A stretch of DNA of 64,000 bases, taken from Ascidia mentula. Lineage: Eukaryota > Chordata > Ascidiacea > Phlebobranchia > Ascidiidae. A program made the translations under genes and the position numbers. The stretch is taken from assembly GCA_947561715.1 (NCBI GenBank), contig OX387201.1:9500001-9564000 (forward strand). Reading direction: 5' to 3'. This document shows positions 34,301-47,400 of the stretch, piece after piece; position 1 is the first letter of the stretch; the number at the start of each line of letters is the position of its first letter. The notes under the pieces were generated by a model. The model was not told the origin of the DNA and made no database searches. It worked only from the letters and a program-made list of their open reading frames with translations.

Positions 34301-37300
34301 TACGTTCATCGCAGCAACCGCTTGCTTCCAAAAGCGTGGGTCAGAGATGTTTCTGCTTTTTAACTTCTAACGAATTGTTTCCAAGGACAAATACTAAAAA
34401 AATTGGAATCTTAACCACTGCAGATGCTGGCCTAAACTTGCTTTCCATCCTTGGACAATTTATTGTTGGTGTTTCCTAGACGTTTCCACATCACCTGATG
34501 GTTATGTTGTTTACTATGAAGGAAATATATATTCCTTAGAAAAGCCAGGATGATCCTGTTTTTAAAGCTAGTGCTTTGTGTATTTTTTTATCAATGTTTT
34601 TTTTAAAAACATTTTATCAATGAAATACCTCCCATCAGAAACTCATTATAAGACGCGCGAGGTTGTCATCTCATTTGAAAATTTGTGTCCGCAGCTGGAA
34701 ATGCATCGTTTGTCAACATTACTCATCTGTTACCTGGAAACTTCTACAAGGTGGATGTGTTTGCTGTGTACAACAATGGAAGGCTCAGCAATTCTGCAAC
34801 AACAACTTTCAACACAAGTATATTGATTTGATTTATTTTATATGTGTTGATTCATCTGGAAGTTCTGCGTTCAGTGCTTATTGTGATTGTTTTTGAAGTA
34901 ATAGCACAGAAAAGTGTGTAGGTAAAGAATTTCGCTTCTCATAAAGTTGTTTCGCCAGAAGAATGTAGTCAGTCTCTCATGTTCCATGGAAGGAAAATAA
35001 CGGCAGGCCGAAAACATCTAAAGTACAATATTGTGTACAGAACTCCTACCACCTGACGTGGTTTCCGTGTACGACGTAGGCGAGACTTCTCTGGTGGTGG
35101 AGTGGTCTCGCATCAAAGTGCGTCACTCGGAGGAATATTACTACGATTATTCGTACGAGGATGGAGGTGACATGTTCCTTACATACCTGATCGAAATCGA
35201 AGATGAGGAACACAACAATTACGTGACAAGGGCGTTTAAACCCTACGACGGCGTCACTAGAGATGACGTAGTGAGCAATAACGTCATCACGGCAGAAACA
35301 GTTTCAGCCAAATTCAGACAGCTTGCCCCGGGAAGGACATACGTCATTAAAGTTCGAGTAAGTATTTTTAAACAATATCTCATAAAACGCATCCGCCGAC
35401 TGTGCAATGCAATATAAAACGCTAAGGTGCACAGGCTTCGCAGCCAAGGCATTGCAGCCAAGCTGGATCAGCTCCTTTTCTCGACAAGTCGGTGCGAGAT
35501 CTGGAAAATCAAGCTCCCGGTGAGGTTTGAACTCACGACCCTGGGTTGTACAGGCCCAACGCTCTACCAATTGAGCTACAGAAGCTCAGTGGTTTCGTGG
35601 GGTATATTGTGGCTAAGGTACTGACGACCTTCACATACGTAGGGGATCTCCACCACCGGTAATCAGACAACGCATAAGTTCTTCATAAAACCCCAACTAA
35701 CGTTTGTTTAACATGTAAAATTGAAGTAAAGTTGCAATTCATCTTTCACCTAGACAAGTCTAGGAAGCCTTCAGAGCGAATCTGTCGAGAGGAGAGTTAC
35801 GACGGATCTAACTCTTCTTCACTTGGATTTGGTGATGATGATCGAAACATCTCCGGAACTCACGGAAAAAGAACTTTCCCACGTTCGTGATTTTCTCTCG
35901 TCGGTCGTCAGCGGGTTTGATGTCGGACTCAACAAAATGAGGTTTGTTTTCAAATACTGTGTCTTCCCACAGTATCTTCACCAGTATTATAGCAAAACCA
36001 CTCTTGAATTCATACATGTTAACACAGAATAGGAGCAATGGTTCTTGCTAAGCCTCCGAGGAGCGTCTTTAACCTGAGTTACGCTGGTGACGCAAGCGAC
36101 CTCGTCAGACGATTACGATTTGTCAAAAAGAGTTTCGGCGCAGGAAGACTCACAGAAAACGTGTTTTTTAGATCACTTAAGGTTTGGATCAATTTGGTTT
36201 AGTCAACAACGAGTTGCAATGTATAGGTAGTCATATTTTTTGTTTCGTAAACATATAGGATGCATTCGGGTGGGGAAGATCCGGTGTTCCTAGAGTAATG
36301 CTGCTGCTGAACACAAACCAGCACCACACCAATGTCATGCCTTCCATGACTTCGTTACGTGAAATAGGAGTCACCCCCATTGTTGTTCAGATGACTTCAA
36401 TTTATCAGCCGATTTTGACAAGGTAAAGGATTTATGTTGAATGGGAGATTTGCTAATAGTGTGTGAACATAATGTATGATCTAATATATTTTTAAATGTT
36501 TTTCTCTATTTGTTTGCGTTTGTTTTGATAATACAGCCAACGCAAAACACTAATTTTGTTTGGATCACTCAATTCTTTGTTTATTAATTTTAGTGAAGTT
36601 GAACGACTTTACGTAGTGGAGAGTTTCGACACTTTGTATCAAGTTGTTCCGCCTCTGATTCAAAATCTTCGTGATATTGTACAAGCTCCTCCCGAACGTA
36701 TTCGTAACGAGAGGAATTTACTTCCAAACAACCTGGAAACATACAATGCAACAGACAAGTAAAAAAACTCAATATTACAGCTCTTATACCATGCGTTTAT
36801 CTTTAGCGTTCGTTGGTTATAGTACATACTTTAAAATATTGCAAGTGAAGTTACATAATTTTAGATAACCATTATCTAGGTAACCAACAAGTCATGTTAT
36901 TCACCTTACTCTTACCTTGATACTGTGTTACCATTTCACAAAAAAAAAATATTTTCTAATTAACAAAAATGATCCGCTGGATTATTTAGAAACAGCGTCA
37001 CACGAGTTTAGAAAGAATGTCTGGTTGTGTGTTTCCCAAACCACTAACTTTCACAGCGCAGCAGTGCTCGGTTGGTCGCCTCCAGCAGAAATGCCTCGCT
37101 TCTTCCGAATCAGAATAACTCGTGATGGAACGGACATAATCACCGAAGAACTGGACCAAGCGTAAGTGTGCATAATTAAAAGACGTTTCCTGTTTAAAAC
37201 AGTGGTTCCCAAGCGGGTGTTCCAGTTTGATTGTGGACGAAAATTTCGAACCGCGCTTTGTCTCACTTTTTCAGATCGACTGGTGTTATGGTCACGGGCC

Positions 37301-40300
37301 TAGATCCGGACTCTGAGTACCACGTTATGCTGGAAGCAATTGGACAAAACGCAAACGCCTTTAGTGAAATTGTGTTTGCCACCAAAACAGGGACACGCAC
37401 CGACGAGCAAGTACAGCTACTTGGCTTTGAAGACATGGAATCATTCCAGAAAGAACTGGTTCTAAAAGGCTTGCTTAACACGAAGCAACCTTCATCAACT
37501 GTTGACCCTTCTGCAATATTCGAATCCACTCCAACTGTAATAACACTTTCAGTGCCAGTCAAGCCCACATTGCCGTGGAATGAGTTTGATGTGAAGGAAG
37601 TAGATGGTGCAATTTCCAAGGAAAACATCGCTTTGACAACAGAAGTGACCAAAATAAACTCTGAGACACCAGATGAGTTCGATGGACACCCAACCTCAAC
37701 TTTTCCACATGTCAACATCACAACAGCCAGATCGTTTGTCCACAACCCCGATGCAGATGAAACTTCCAACTTGGATATCGAACCTCAACTAAAAATTGGT
37801 AACTGTCATTTGTTAAAAGATAAAATACGCAAAACGGTATGCAAACTAACTGTTGACATTGGTCTCAAGCAGATCCCGATGTCAACAATCAAACAAATCC
37901 TATCAAAGCACGGCCGGAGGAAATTCTCCACGCGTCTTCCCCGCAAGTGATCGTAAGCAATTTGGGTTCTATAGGAAGTGACGTAAAAACGGAAAAGGTC
38001 GCAGATCGGTATGTGATGCTGTCTTGGGGAAAGAGCAAAGTTCCTGGATTGAAAGTGAGGTATATTTTGAAAAACAATCGCTTTTTTATGGCAGTTCTGC
38101 TTTAACCGCGACTATAGAAATTACGTATTTCTTAAAGGTACGAAGTACTGCAATTCAGACATTTTGCCAATGGCACAGAGCAATTGGAAAAGACCAGAAA
38201 GATCGGTCGCAAGTTAAAGTTAAAAGCGTCCAAACTTCAACCTTTCACTGCGTACAAATTTGTCGTGAAGCGAATCAAGAGGGGAAGAAATCCAATGGAG
38301 CAGATTGTGGGAGAAATAAGAGTCCAAGTAACTAAATACAAAAGATCTTTCAAATAATTGTGTAGTTCATCATTTCATCTGCAGATGTGAGTTATCTTAA
38401 ACAAGAGACCTCTAGTTGGTCTATCAAAGTTGGGTGTTTGGGGGCGGAATAAAACCAGTTACCCACGATTTTTTAGACGAAACTGGAAAAGCCACAAACG
38501 CGATCTGTGACTTTCGTCACATCCGAAGAAGCGAGAGTAAGATGGAAAAGAAGAAGTCTTCCTCATGTGGATTACCAACTTTCTCTTTACGATCAACACG
38601 GCCAGTTTGTCAGCAATTACTCAGTTCCTCAAGCTTCAAAAATGAAAAGCACAATGTTAACATGTAAGTAATGTTATTGTTGCAGTAGTATATCTTATTT
38701 GAAAAAAAACACTGACGAAGCTTGAAATATATATGTCTTTTAAGAAAGCTGCCTGATTTAAACCTCAGAAACTAACATTTCTTTAAACCAGTCTAGTTGG
38801 CGCATTTTTTTGGCTTTTTCAATTATAACTTTCTTACTGTTACACCGAACCATTATAATTTTCACAAAGGGAATTTGATGTTATGTTCCAGACAAGCTTT
38901 CAGATTACTGTGAGCAAATTTGTTGATGTTGCATGCGATTAAACTATATTTGAAACTTACGCAAACCAACATTCACATGAGGATAGGTTGGCGCACTATT
39001 TTATAGTTGCCGAGGTAACAAAATGCCGCACATTCTTTTTTTTGGTTGAATATGTAAACCACTCGACCAGCTTTTAGGTTTTCGAACCAAGTCTGTGGCA
39101 TTTTTAAATTGTTTCTGATGACGAGTTTAAACGCCAAATACTTTTTTTCTGTTTAGACCATCCATAGTTAATCCATACGTAATAATCGAAATATTGACCC
39201 AGATAATTTCATGAATAAACTTCAACATGCTTGAGCCATTAGTTTGTTTCAATTAAAGCAGTCACCATTTTTTACAGAATAATTAGGACTAACATTTGAT
39301 GTTGTTAAGCAAATTTAGTGACGGTGGGGTTGTTTGTGTGACGTAATAATAAAGGTAAGCCAACTAACCAACAGCGCCAATTTAACCACATTTTACTTTG
39401 CAGCACTTACACCAGGGACAAAATACACTGTTAAGTTAAGATCTACATTCGGAGATACGATCAGCGACCCAGCAACTGTACGTTTCACTACACGTAGGTA
39501 TTGTTGGATGTCGTGTGCTTTACTTCATATTAAAAGCAATATTCCGTTTAGGTCCAAAGCCTCTTATTAACTTTTCCATCAGTTCTTTATCCGACAATTT
39601 GTACAAAATACATTGGGAACATCCAAGAGGTCGAAGAACCGGTTATGAATTAAGGTGATCAAAAAACAGATTTATCTTCTTTAAATATTTACCGTTATTA
39701 TCTTACATATAACTTTTTTTGCAGATACAAAATCGGAAAAACAGGAAACGAGGTCCAAACATTGAAAAAAGAGGCGCAATCTTTTGATGTCAGCATACCA
39801 CCCAACACTAGAATTATAGCGACGGGCTACACATTATCTGGTATCTATTTCGTGTGGTTAATCTTCGAAGTTTTATACACTAACTGTCCCTTGTACTTGC
39901 AGGTAAAAGAAGAAGTTTGTGGAAAAAAATAATTGCAAAAACCGACAAGCTCGGTACTGCAATTGTATCGAAGGTATTTAAAGCCGAAAATAAAACGCTT
40001 CAACACGGAGTTTCTTCAAACAACACAAAACTGAAGGTTGGACAGAACAAAACTGACCCAAATCAAGGAACAGTGAATCATCAACAAAGCGCAACTCAGG
40101 ATCAGGGGAGCAATCATGGACAAGGCAGTCTTCTGGTGCCTTTGCGTAAGAACCAAGAGGATTATGAAACTCCAGCACGTATTTCCAACAGAACATTGTT
40201 TAACCGGGAACGCAATCTTAACGTACTGCAGTCTGACAGTCAGTATGAGGGGTTTAAAAATTTAGTGACCAAACAGAGTGCCCAAGTCGATGTTCATGAA

Positions 40301-43264
40301 GAATTTAAAGATGATCGGTTAGATGAACGTCATCAGGATGATCAAGATCATTTTCTCCATGAACAGTCAGTAATCTTGGACGATTTGTCAGATCACAAAG
40401 ACAGCAAAGCGTTCGTTACCTCACCTGTAGACAATCGTGTGGAAATTGCATACTCCACTGGAAAGAGTGGAAACGTAAATGCAGACTTCACTGACGTGCA
40501 AAATAAAAACCAGCATCATAGTAATAGGAAGAATAAAAAACAAGATATACATTCTTCAGGTGGTTTATCGAACAAAATTCATGCGCAGCGGGATGCTGAT
40601 ACTGAGTCTGATATTGAACAAAATACCAAGGAAATCAAAGAAAATTCTAAAAACAATATTAGTATTTCTAGTAAACACCTAAATAAAAGCAATCAGACTT
40701 TTAATGATCAATTTAGCAGCCCAACAAAACCAAATCTATTGTCAAAGGAAAAGAAAATGGAAACCGATGGAGAACTTTTAAACTTCAGTCAACCAACTTC
40801 AAAAGAAAACACTGGACAAAATCGCACACATAAAAGTTATTTGATCACAAAATCTCCTTCCTTAGGCACATCTACTTTACTTGAGGATGGACACCAAACA
40901 AAAACCATACCAACGCAAGGAACTGCACATGAAAATATCACAGAATATTCAGGAACTACGAAATCGAATTCTACTAGTAAAGTTGGTGGACAAAATCAGG
41001 GTATTTTAAACTCTGTAAAAATAACTAACAAAGTCCATTTAAACAGAAATGGCAGTAGTTTTGCTGTGGCAGCAAGCAATAATACATCCCGCAAACCCTA
41101 TTTTTACAACCACAAGTTAAAAGTTAATTCTGTGGATAAAAGAAATGGGACACAGGGATTAAAAGAAAGGGAAAATTCAGGGGAGGTTGACAGCAAAAGT
41201 TTATCTGATTTAAATAAGCATGCAATTTACCAAGACACGTCTCCAACCTCCAACACTCGTTTGAACTCTCAAACAACACCACCTAACAACAGTAACGTAG
41301 CAGGGAACTTATCAAGGAATCAGACTAAGATGACAAGCGGAAATATTTCCAACAGTGAAGTCAACAACAATCAGCAACCAACCCTAGTTACAGTTACTGG
41401 CTCGGAATTAGTGTCAAAGTTGGATATTCCAACCACACCATCACGCCGCGGTGACCAAAGTCAACATATTCGAAGGGAAGAAGAAAATTTCGATTCAGAA
41501 AGAGTTAGAAACGATCAAACCAATATTCCAGATCGCGATTCAGGAGATGAGTCGCTTGTCAACTATTCAAGTGGAAACCCAACCATTAACACAAACGCGA
41601 AAACCTCTACCACCTTTACCACCACGACGTCACAATATGTTACAACAACATTTGCGAATCCGCAACCAGAGGAGGAAAGTGAAACAATCATAAGACCACT
41701 AACACGTGATGTTGATGGTGACCCCGACGTCCAACGTACAGGAAACGAAGAAAACGACAATGATGTAAAAATAACAGGGATGAAACAAATCGGAAAGAAA
41801 GGCGACCTCAGCAACACAAACACGAGGCCAGTCAATGGTCGAACTCCAATGCTATCCGAAGTTCCAACTACATTTTCAACCACTGCCGTCGATAATCAGG
41901 AAACAAAGAATGGTGTCGCAAGGTCTGCTACATTCGGCTCCGTAAAGCCAACAAAACAGACGAACACAAAATCTGCATTTTTCACTACGCAGCATGATGG
42001 TACCAGTGAGATTGTTTTATCGCCAGGAGAACCTTTGCATACAGAGGTCAACACTGAGGCAAATTACCGCGAATCGAGTCCAGGCGTGAGTCGAGGTAAG
42101 CCATCCACGAAATCAAATATCGTGACAAGGCAGAAACAATTACATCCCGAAACAAAAATTAATTATAAAAGTGAGCAAGAAGAACTTACAGCGAACGAAA
42201 CGCAAACTGAAGTTACAACATCGACTACTGACAGTGGGACAAAACCAACAATCTCCCTGCAACACACGCGTAATGATTTATTAGACGGTGAAGTGACAAC
42301 AAAAAATTATCAGGACTTATTTGAAAATGCTCGCAGTGTCAAACCAGTGAGGCAAGAGATCTATGAAAGTTCCACCACAGAAACAGCATCAACCCATTCT
42401 ACAATTAACACGAAATCCCATTTACTTGTTGGTAAATTGAGTGGTTCGTCGTCAGTAAATAACAGAACCGAGCAGAAAAATATCGAAGCTGATTTGAAGG
42501 ACGCTAGACCCTTAACAATGGAAAACACAACTACTGAAAATTACGTTATTCAACACCCTTTACTAGCTAAAACTTTTCCGCTAGATGGCAGTGATGGAGT
42601 TCAACAAACTTTCCGATATAGCAGCTCGAGAGAATCCAATGGAAGACAGTTAGATTCAAAACTTCAAACACAAACAGTCACTTCTGATGTTCGTGAAGAC
42701 ATTTCGTTGTCGAATAAACACAAATCCGCGACGACAGTTTTGAACACAAATGTTTTAAACAAAACAAAAGAATCCAAGTTAAATGGAAATGAGAACATTT
42801 TAGGTCAAAAAGCTGCTCTGGTTCAAAGTTTAAACACTACGGAAGTCCCCCTGCAAAACAAGAATAACAGCAATTTACCGGACCCCAATCCGTCACACAA
42901 TATAGAGGCGTCGTTTCGCAAATCCTCAAAAACCTCAAATCCTCCCAAACAGCCTGCTGGAAAAGCAGCACAAGGAGCTGAGCTTGATGTGGTTACGGAT
43001 AATTCGGAAGTCGGTAGTTCACGTGGAACCCATGAAGTAAGCACAGTTACAACTACTCCAACCGTCAGTCAAGTGTCTCGTATTCCCGACGAGAATCAAT
43101 TTTCAATTGAAGATTACCAAACAGCACCTGGTGAAGAGAACCCGGGGAGTATTTCTACCACAACAAACGTACCCACACTTGCCGGTAAGCTTGGTTTGTC
43201 TTCTGCTTTTTTTCAGTTCGGAAGTAATTTGCTAACGCACTTACTACCAAATTTTATAGGTTAA
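28331..43264 (+). CDS. Large secreted VWA / fibronectin III matrix protein (FACIT collagen-like), N-terminal and central part
   Basis: Twenty-nine exons hold one frame. The first, 28331-28472, starts MLVNWFGIRLFLLEILCVF, a signal peptide. Domain order: VWA1 (29294-30489), FN3 (31302-31930), VWA2 (31950-33524), FN3 (33664-34134), FN3 (34190-34817), FN3 (35041-35790), VWA3 (35790-36758), FN3 (37057-37400), Thr-rich linker, FN3 (37930-38327), FN3 (38477-39493), FN3 (39552-39840), then the cysteine-free exon from 39903. FN3 domains show the W...Y/F...L.PGT.Y pattern and mostly phase-1 borders. Only VWA2 has the full metal site: DESWS, RTNTG and VTDGNSDDD. Reading through the last exon gives a TAA at 43262-43264. 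A strong donor (G|GTAAGC) at 43184 instead joins in phase 1 to the VWA-collagen exons, which gives 3,239 residues to 55444. Similar architecture occurs in collagens XII, XIV and XX, which coat fibrils. Confidence 0.82.
35430..35585 (-). mobile_element. tRNA-derived SINE copy
   Basis: The minus-strand head (35585-35513) is tRNA-like: a GTAGCTCAATTGGTAGAGC D-arm with box A, an anticodon-like arm around TGTA, and a TTCAAACC T-arm. It has a faulty anticodon stem and no intact acceptor stem. The unrelated body (35512-35430) ends in a segment whose + strand reads ACAGGCTTCGCAG and GGCATTGCAGCC. A second copy of that segment lies at 56344-56385. It sits in the intron after the exon ending at 35357. 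Confidence 0.75.
39903..43264 (+). other. Single giant exon coding a cysteine-free Ser/Thr/Asn/Gln-rich disordered region
   Basis: Over 3.2 kb open in one frame, while neighbouring exons are 50-320 bases (one of 524). The roughly 1,100 residues have no Cys and a single Trp near the start. They are rich in Ser, Thr, Asn, Gln, Asp and Lys and contain many N-x-S/T sequons (NKT, NNT, NRT, NIS, NQT, NGS, NLS). A TTTTTSQYVTTTF stretch lies near 41610-41650. Such composition predicts an extended, heavily N- and O-glycosylated spacer between the FN3 block and either the C terminus or the VWA-collagen part. Exon end: 43184 (donor) or 43264 (stop). Confidence 0.85.
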
Positions 43265-44437
43265 TGAAAAGTTTAAGCATGATAAGCTTCAGTAAGTTCA
43301 TGCAATCATCATATGCATATATTTTTCGTATATTGTGGCAACATACACATGATAAATTTGAACTGGAACAAATAGCACCGGCAAAACAACTTATGTGTTA
43401 TACGTAGTTATAGGAGCCGCTAGATTAACTCCTATTGATTGCTTATACCGGACATATAGCAGTGTCGGTTGCGTGGATACTGAAAATTTCCCGAAATTTC
43501 AATTTTGTTGAAAAATCAACTTAAGTATTCGAAAACCCCATGACTAAAACTAATGCAAATGAAATCGACGTTTGGATGATTTTAAGCGTATATATTTCCC
43601 TGAAGAAGATGGAAATCATGATGCAATTCGCGTGGTCGACAGACGGCTTTTATTTGCGTCCTCCCAATCACGCCGAGACGAGGCGGGCCACACAATGGTC
43701 GGGCTTATTTGCCCTGTGTGCACGCCCCAAAGTGTTCGGCGTTGTTTGCGCATCGGCCAATCGAAATGTGGACTTTAAATATGAAACGGGATCAAGTCGT
43801 TCTCGGCATTAACGAGTGTTTGGCATTTGATTTCGCGGGTGATTGGCGGCCAGAGGCAAATGTTAGCATCGGCGACAATGTGGTAGGGAGCACCTGTCTT
43901 GTCGCAAAAACCCGAAAGCCACTCCTATTTAATCAACTCAACACGAATGCTTGCAAACAGGACCAGCCTTTTTTGAGTACTAGCACAGCGCAAAGGGTAA
44001 AGGTAACTTTTACAAGCTTTGCATGTAGACAGGAGCGGAAGGGCCAAAAGGTTTAATGCTTTCTCTCGCACCACGTAAAAGCTGCGAATTGGTCCTGTTG
44101 GTCGCATTTAGTGAAACTCGCCACGGCGGCGTCAGTAACGTAGCTGAAATCAGTCACACGCACATCAGCCGGTCCCTTCGTGAAGTGTTGCGGCTTCGCG
44201 TGTATGGGAAGAATGGAGCAGAGTTGTATCGAGTCTTGGTGACAGATTCATGGTCGGTGTTAGGGTGTCAATAGCGGGGAACAAGTACACAATATGAGGG
44301 GCATTGGTATAGCGTGCGTTGGTTTAACAAAGGCTTTTGTAGTTAGCGAAACAGCAACACTGGTTTGGCTATGGTTTTGAAAGTAAACAAGTGAATTGAA
44401 CTAGAATGTAATTTAAATCTAAGCGTTGCGTTTATTA
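43265..44437 (+). other. Region between the giant exon and the third signal-peptide exon
   Basis: Intron of the long transcript, or intergenic if 43264 is used as a stop. No AATAAA or ATTAAA was seen between 43264 and 44438 on the + strand, which argues against a transcript ending here. The stretch from about 43620 to 44280 is CpG-rich and carries several overlapping open frames without recognisable similarity. It may be the promoter region of the exon at 44438. Confidence 0.45.
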
Positions 44438-47400
44438 ATGCCTAACTTGCTACTGGTCACAGACTATACAGCGACTGATTTTGCAATGGGGCTCTTGTTT
44501 GTCGATTGCGTGTGCACTTTGGCATGCTTGAGTCTCGTATCAGGGGGTTATGCAGGGGTAGTGACGGAGGTATTGAGCCAGGATCTCTTGACTATGGACA
44601 CAATAGAGATGGCGGCAATGGTTGACGACGATATTGTTACAATGCATATTGAAGATATGCCGTCAGTGCCAGTGGACATGCGCGGTAAGAAGTTACTTTT
44701 GTGTTGGTAAATTTACGCCAAATTACAGTTCATCGTAAACGCGGGATTTGCTTTCAAATATGGTTGCCAAAGTTTTGTATGGACGTGTAATGTAATAGGC
44801 AAAAGAGAAGTTGTTCGAACCGAAATCTTTTTTCAAAGCAATATGTATCCCACGAATTCACCACATAATATTTTTGAGTGACATTATTGGATTTTCTTCT
44901 CGGAAACGACAGTGTTCAAAGAACCGCGGCCGTTTCATGATGTAATTGACTATTATGCGGTTGTGTCAGCCGACGACGGCTTTGATCGAGGCAGTGACTT
45001 TGTTGTGTGTTGACGTTACACGCTTTGTTTGGCGTGGAAAGGCCACGCTGACAGATTTTTCGAAGTATCTCGCCACCATTCCCAGTGTCACAAGTACAAA
45101 CAGTGGCTTGGCCATCACGTACTGTGCTCCTTTGGTGGAACGGCAAGCCCTTTGTGTCCTTTGCAAAAGCCGCAATTTCGCCGCCTCGCTAAATCCGAAA
45201 TGTTAACATTTATTCTTGTTTATTGAGAGTTTCTTGAACGATTTATGTGAAATGCTTTGGTGATGTGGTTGTAAGGTGTTAAATTCTAGTGTATTGAAAG
45301 GAAATATATTCGTAGCGAAAGTTAAGTTTATCATTTTATATCACCTAAGCGCCACTAAGTAAAACCCGTGCAGTTTTTATGCTTGACAAACACGCAAGCA
45401 AGCGATTATCTTTTTTGGTTTAGGTTTCGTCTAAAACAACATCATATTTATTTCTGAAATCAAGGAAATACAATTCTTTCCCAAATCTTGTTGATCCGAC
45501 ACTACGCTTAACAACGTTGCAATATTGACTCACTTAACAGGATGTAAGCAAAAACGCACGCTTGTTTATTGCCAACCCGCATGTCTAAGTGTCAAGTACT
45601 CCTTTCATCTAAATACCTTCGCAGTAAAGCCATAGATTTACGAAGCATATCGAGCACAAAGTCAAATTCAGGTGGCGCGCGGCACATCAAAGGTCCATCC
45701 TTTAATGCCGTAATGTCCAGTCACTGACGCGGATAATCCCAAGGGCGGGTTCGGTTGCATGCAAACTGCAACAAACCCTGTCTTCCTTGTCAGGGAGTAA
45801 ATTCCTGTGGCTCGCTTTCTGTCAGTAGGAAAGGGCAAAGGCGTGGTGAAAAATTGTCTCTCTCGCATCGACCCGTAAAGCTTCCCAAACCGATCCCAAG
45901 GATGAAACATTAGGGTAATAAAATAAATCGCTTTTACAATCCCACTGTGTGTTTATCTCGTCTCGCCGTTGAAAACCCACAAAGTGTTTGGCAAATCTTC
46001 AATTCAATTCATCTCCTTCACCTCGTTAACACCACCCCCTAGTAACAGATCGCTTGCGATGCAACTGATGAACGACGTTTTTACTTGAAAGTTCGCAGCG
46101 CTCAGAAGATGTGGTTTCTTTCGTGGTCCAAGACATCCATCACGGAAAACAGCCACAAAAAGTGCGTTCTATGGTTGAAGCAAGAGTGTTCGACTTTCAG
46201 CTCAAAGCTGATCTTGGCTGGCAACAACTAATTTGTGTGCTTGGTGTAAACGTCCCAAAAACCTCTTTGTTTTGTGTCAACACGCCGTTTCCGTTTTCAA
46301 GTCTCTAAAAAGCCTTGAGATGTCGCCCATCTACAGATACTTTTACAATGACTGTAATTGTTATGGTTTACAACAAGAAGTGGGCGTTGGCTTACCTTAA
46401 TGTACCCTGACGTCACTTACGGTTTAAGATTGCGTTCGGTAGTGTAGTGGGGTAATGCAAGGAATTTGCGGGATGGTACACCATGTAAAACGGTGTGCTG
46501 TTTAGGGGACAAAACGCGACCTAATCTTGCTTGACAATGAAATTTACAAACCGTCCTATATGATCACATTGCAAGATTACTGCTCCCCTGTGACATGGAT
46601 AGACGATTTTGTGACAACAGAAATGCTGTATATCTGCTACGTTGGTTTACGTTTTGATCTACTTGATATCTAATGGATATATCGTGAATTCTTATCAACT
46701 AAGTGTATGTTTTGTTTGTTACATCGCTACATTGCGACTATGTTTGATTGTTTTTGACTAACAGAACTGTGGTAGGAAGTTTCTGTTTGGGTAGCCAAGG
46801 GAGGATCGTGCAATAAAACGTTTGCTATAGCAACCATAGTGACAATGGGCTGGATGAACTGTTATTTTTGTACAAAGAGTACACAGCGAAACTGAAGGTG
46901 TAATAAATAAAATCCCTATTAAGGCCGTACTCCTTTCGGTGTAACCACGTGTCGGAGTCCCGTTTCTCGTCCACAATAACAGTGAAACGCAGGAGCGAAA
47001 AATCCGGCGAAAAGGTACCTAGACCTGCGGATAACGCGACGGGTAAAAACCGCGAAGTCCGTGTTTTATTGTCCTCGTTCTTTTCGCCGCCACCTCACAT
47101 GGAGACAAAACTCCGATTCCCGTCAGGTTGTTTGTAGGCGCCTTGTAAAACATTTCTATTATTCTCGCGATCCCCAAGTGCCGTCGCTAATCGCCCGACT
47201 ACGTCGCCTGGCTTTTTGTCCAAAAAACCCTCGGTGTGCGAAACGATTGGCGGGCGGAGATTACGACCCTGGTTTCCGCCGCGTCCGACTGTTTGCTCTC
47301 GGCATACCGGCGGGTGAACGTAGAGCGACCCTCTCGCAAAACCACGACTTCGTTCCGCCAAAAGCAAGCAATGTTTTTTTGTGCCCAACGTTAGCTATGT

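Noticed and set aside
35513..35585. tRNA gene (Tyr-like GTA loop) on the minus strand
   Set aside because: Anticodon stem is disrupted, the acceptor ends do not pair well, and it is fused to a repeat body; called as a SINE head.
37200..37214. hAT terminal repeat CAGTGGTTCCCAAGC
   Set aside because: Only one end is present and an exon starts 60 bases later; noted but not called as an element.
37799..37950. Continuation of the exon 37275 frame to a stop at 37950
   Set aside because: A GTAACT donor at 37798 joins in phase to an FN3 exon at 37873, which restores a whole domain.
38416..38667. 83-codon frame over the FN3 exon at 38477
   Set aside because: It is a different frame; the frame entered from 38327 gives an FN3 domain.
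45668..45910. Minus-strand 80-codon frame in a matrix-locus intron
   Set aside because: No start ATG context, no similarity and within a CpG-rich intronic block.
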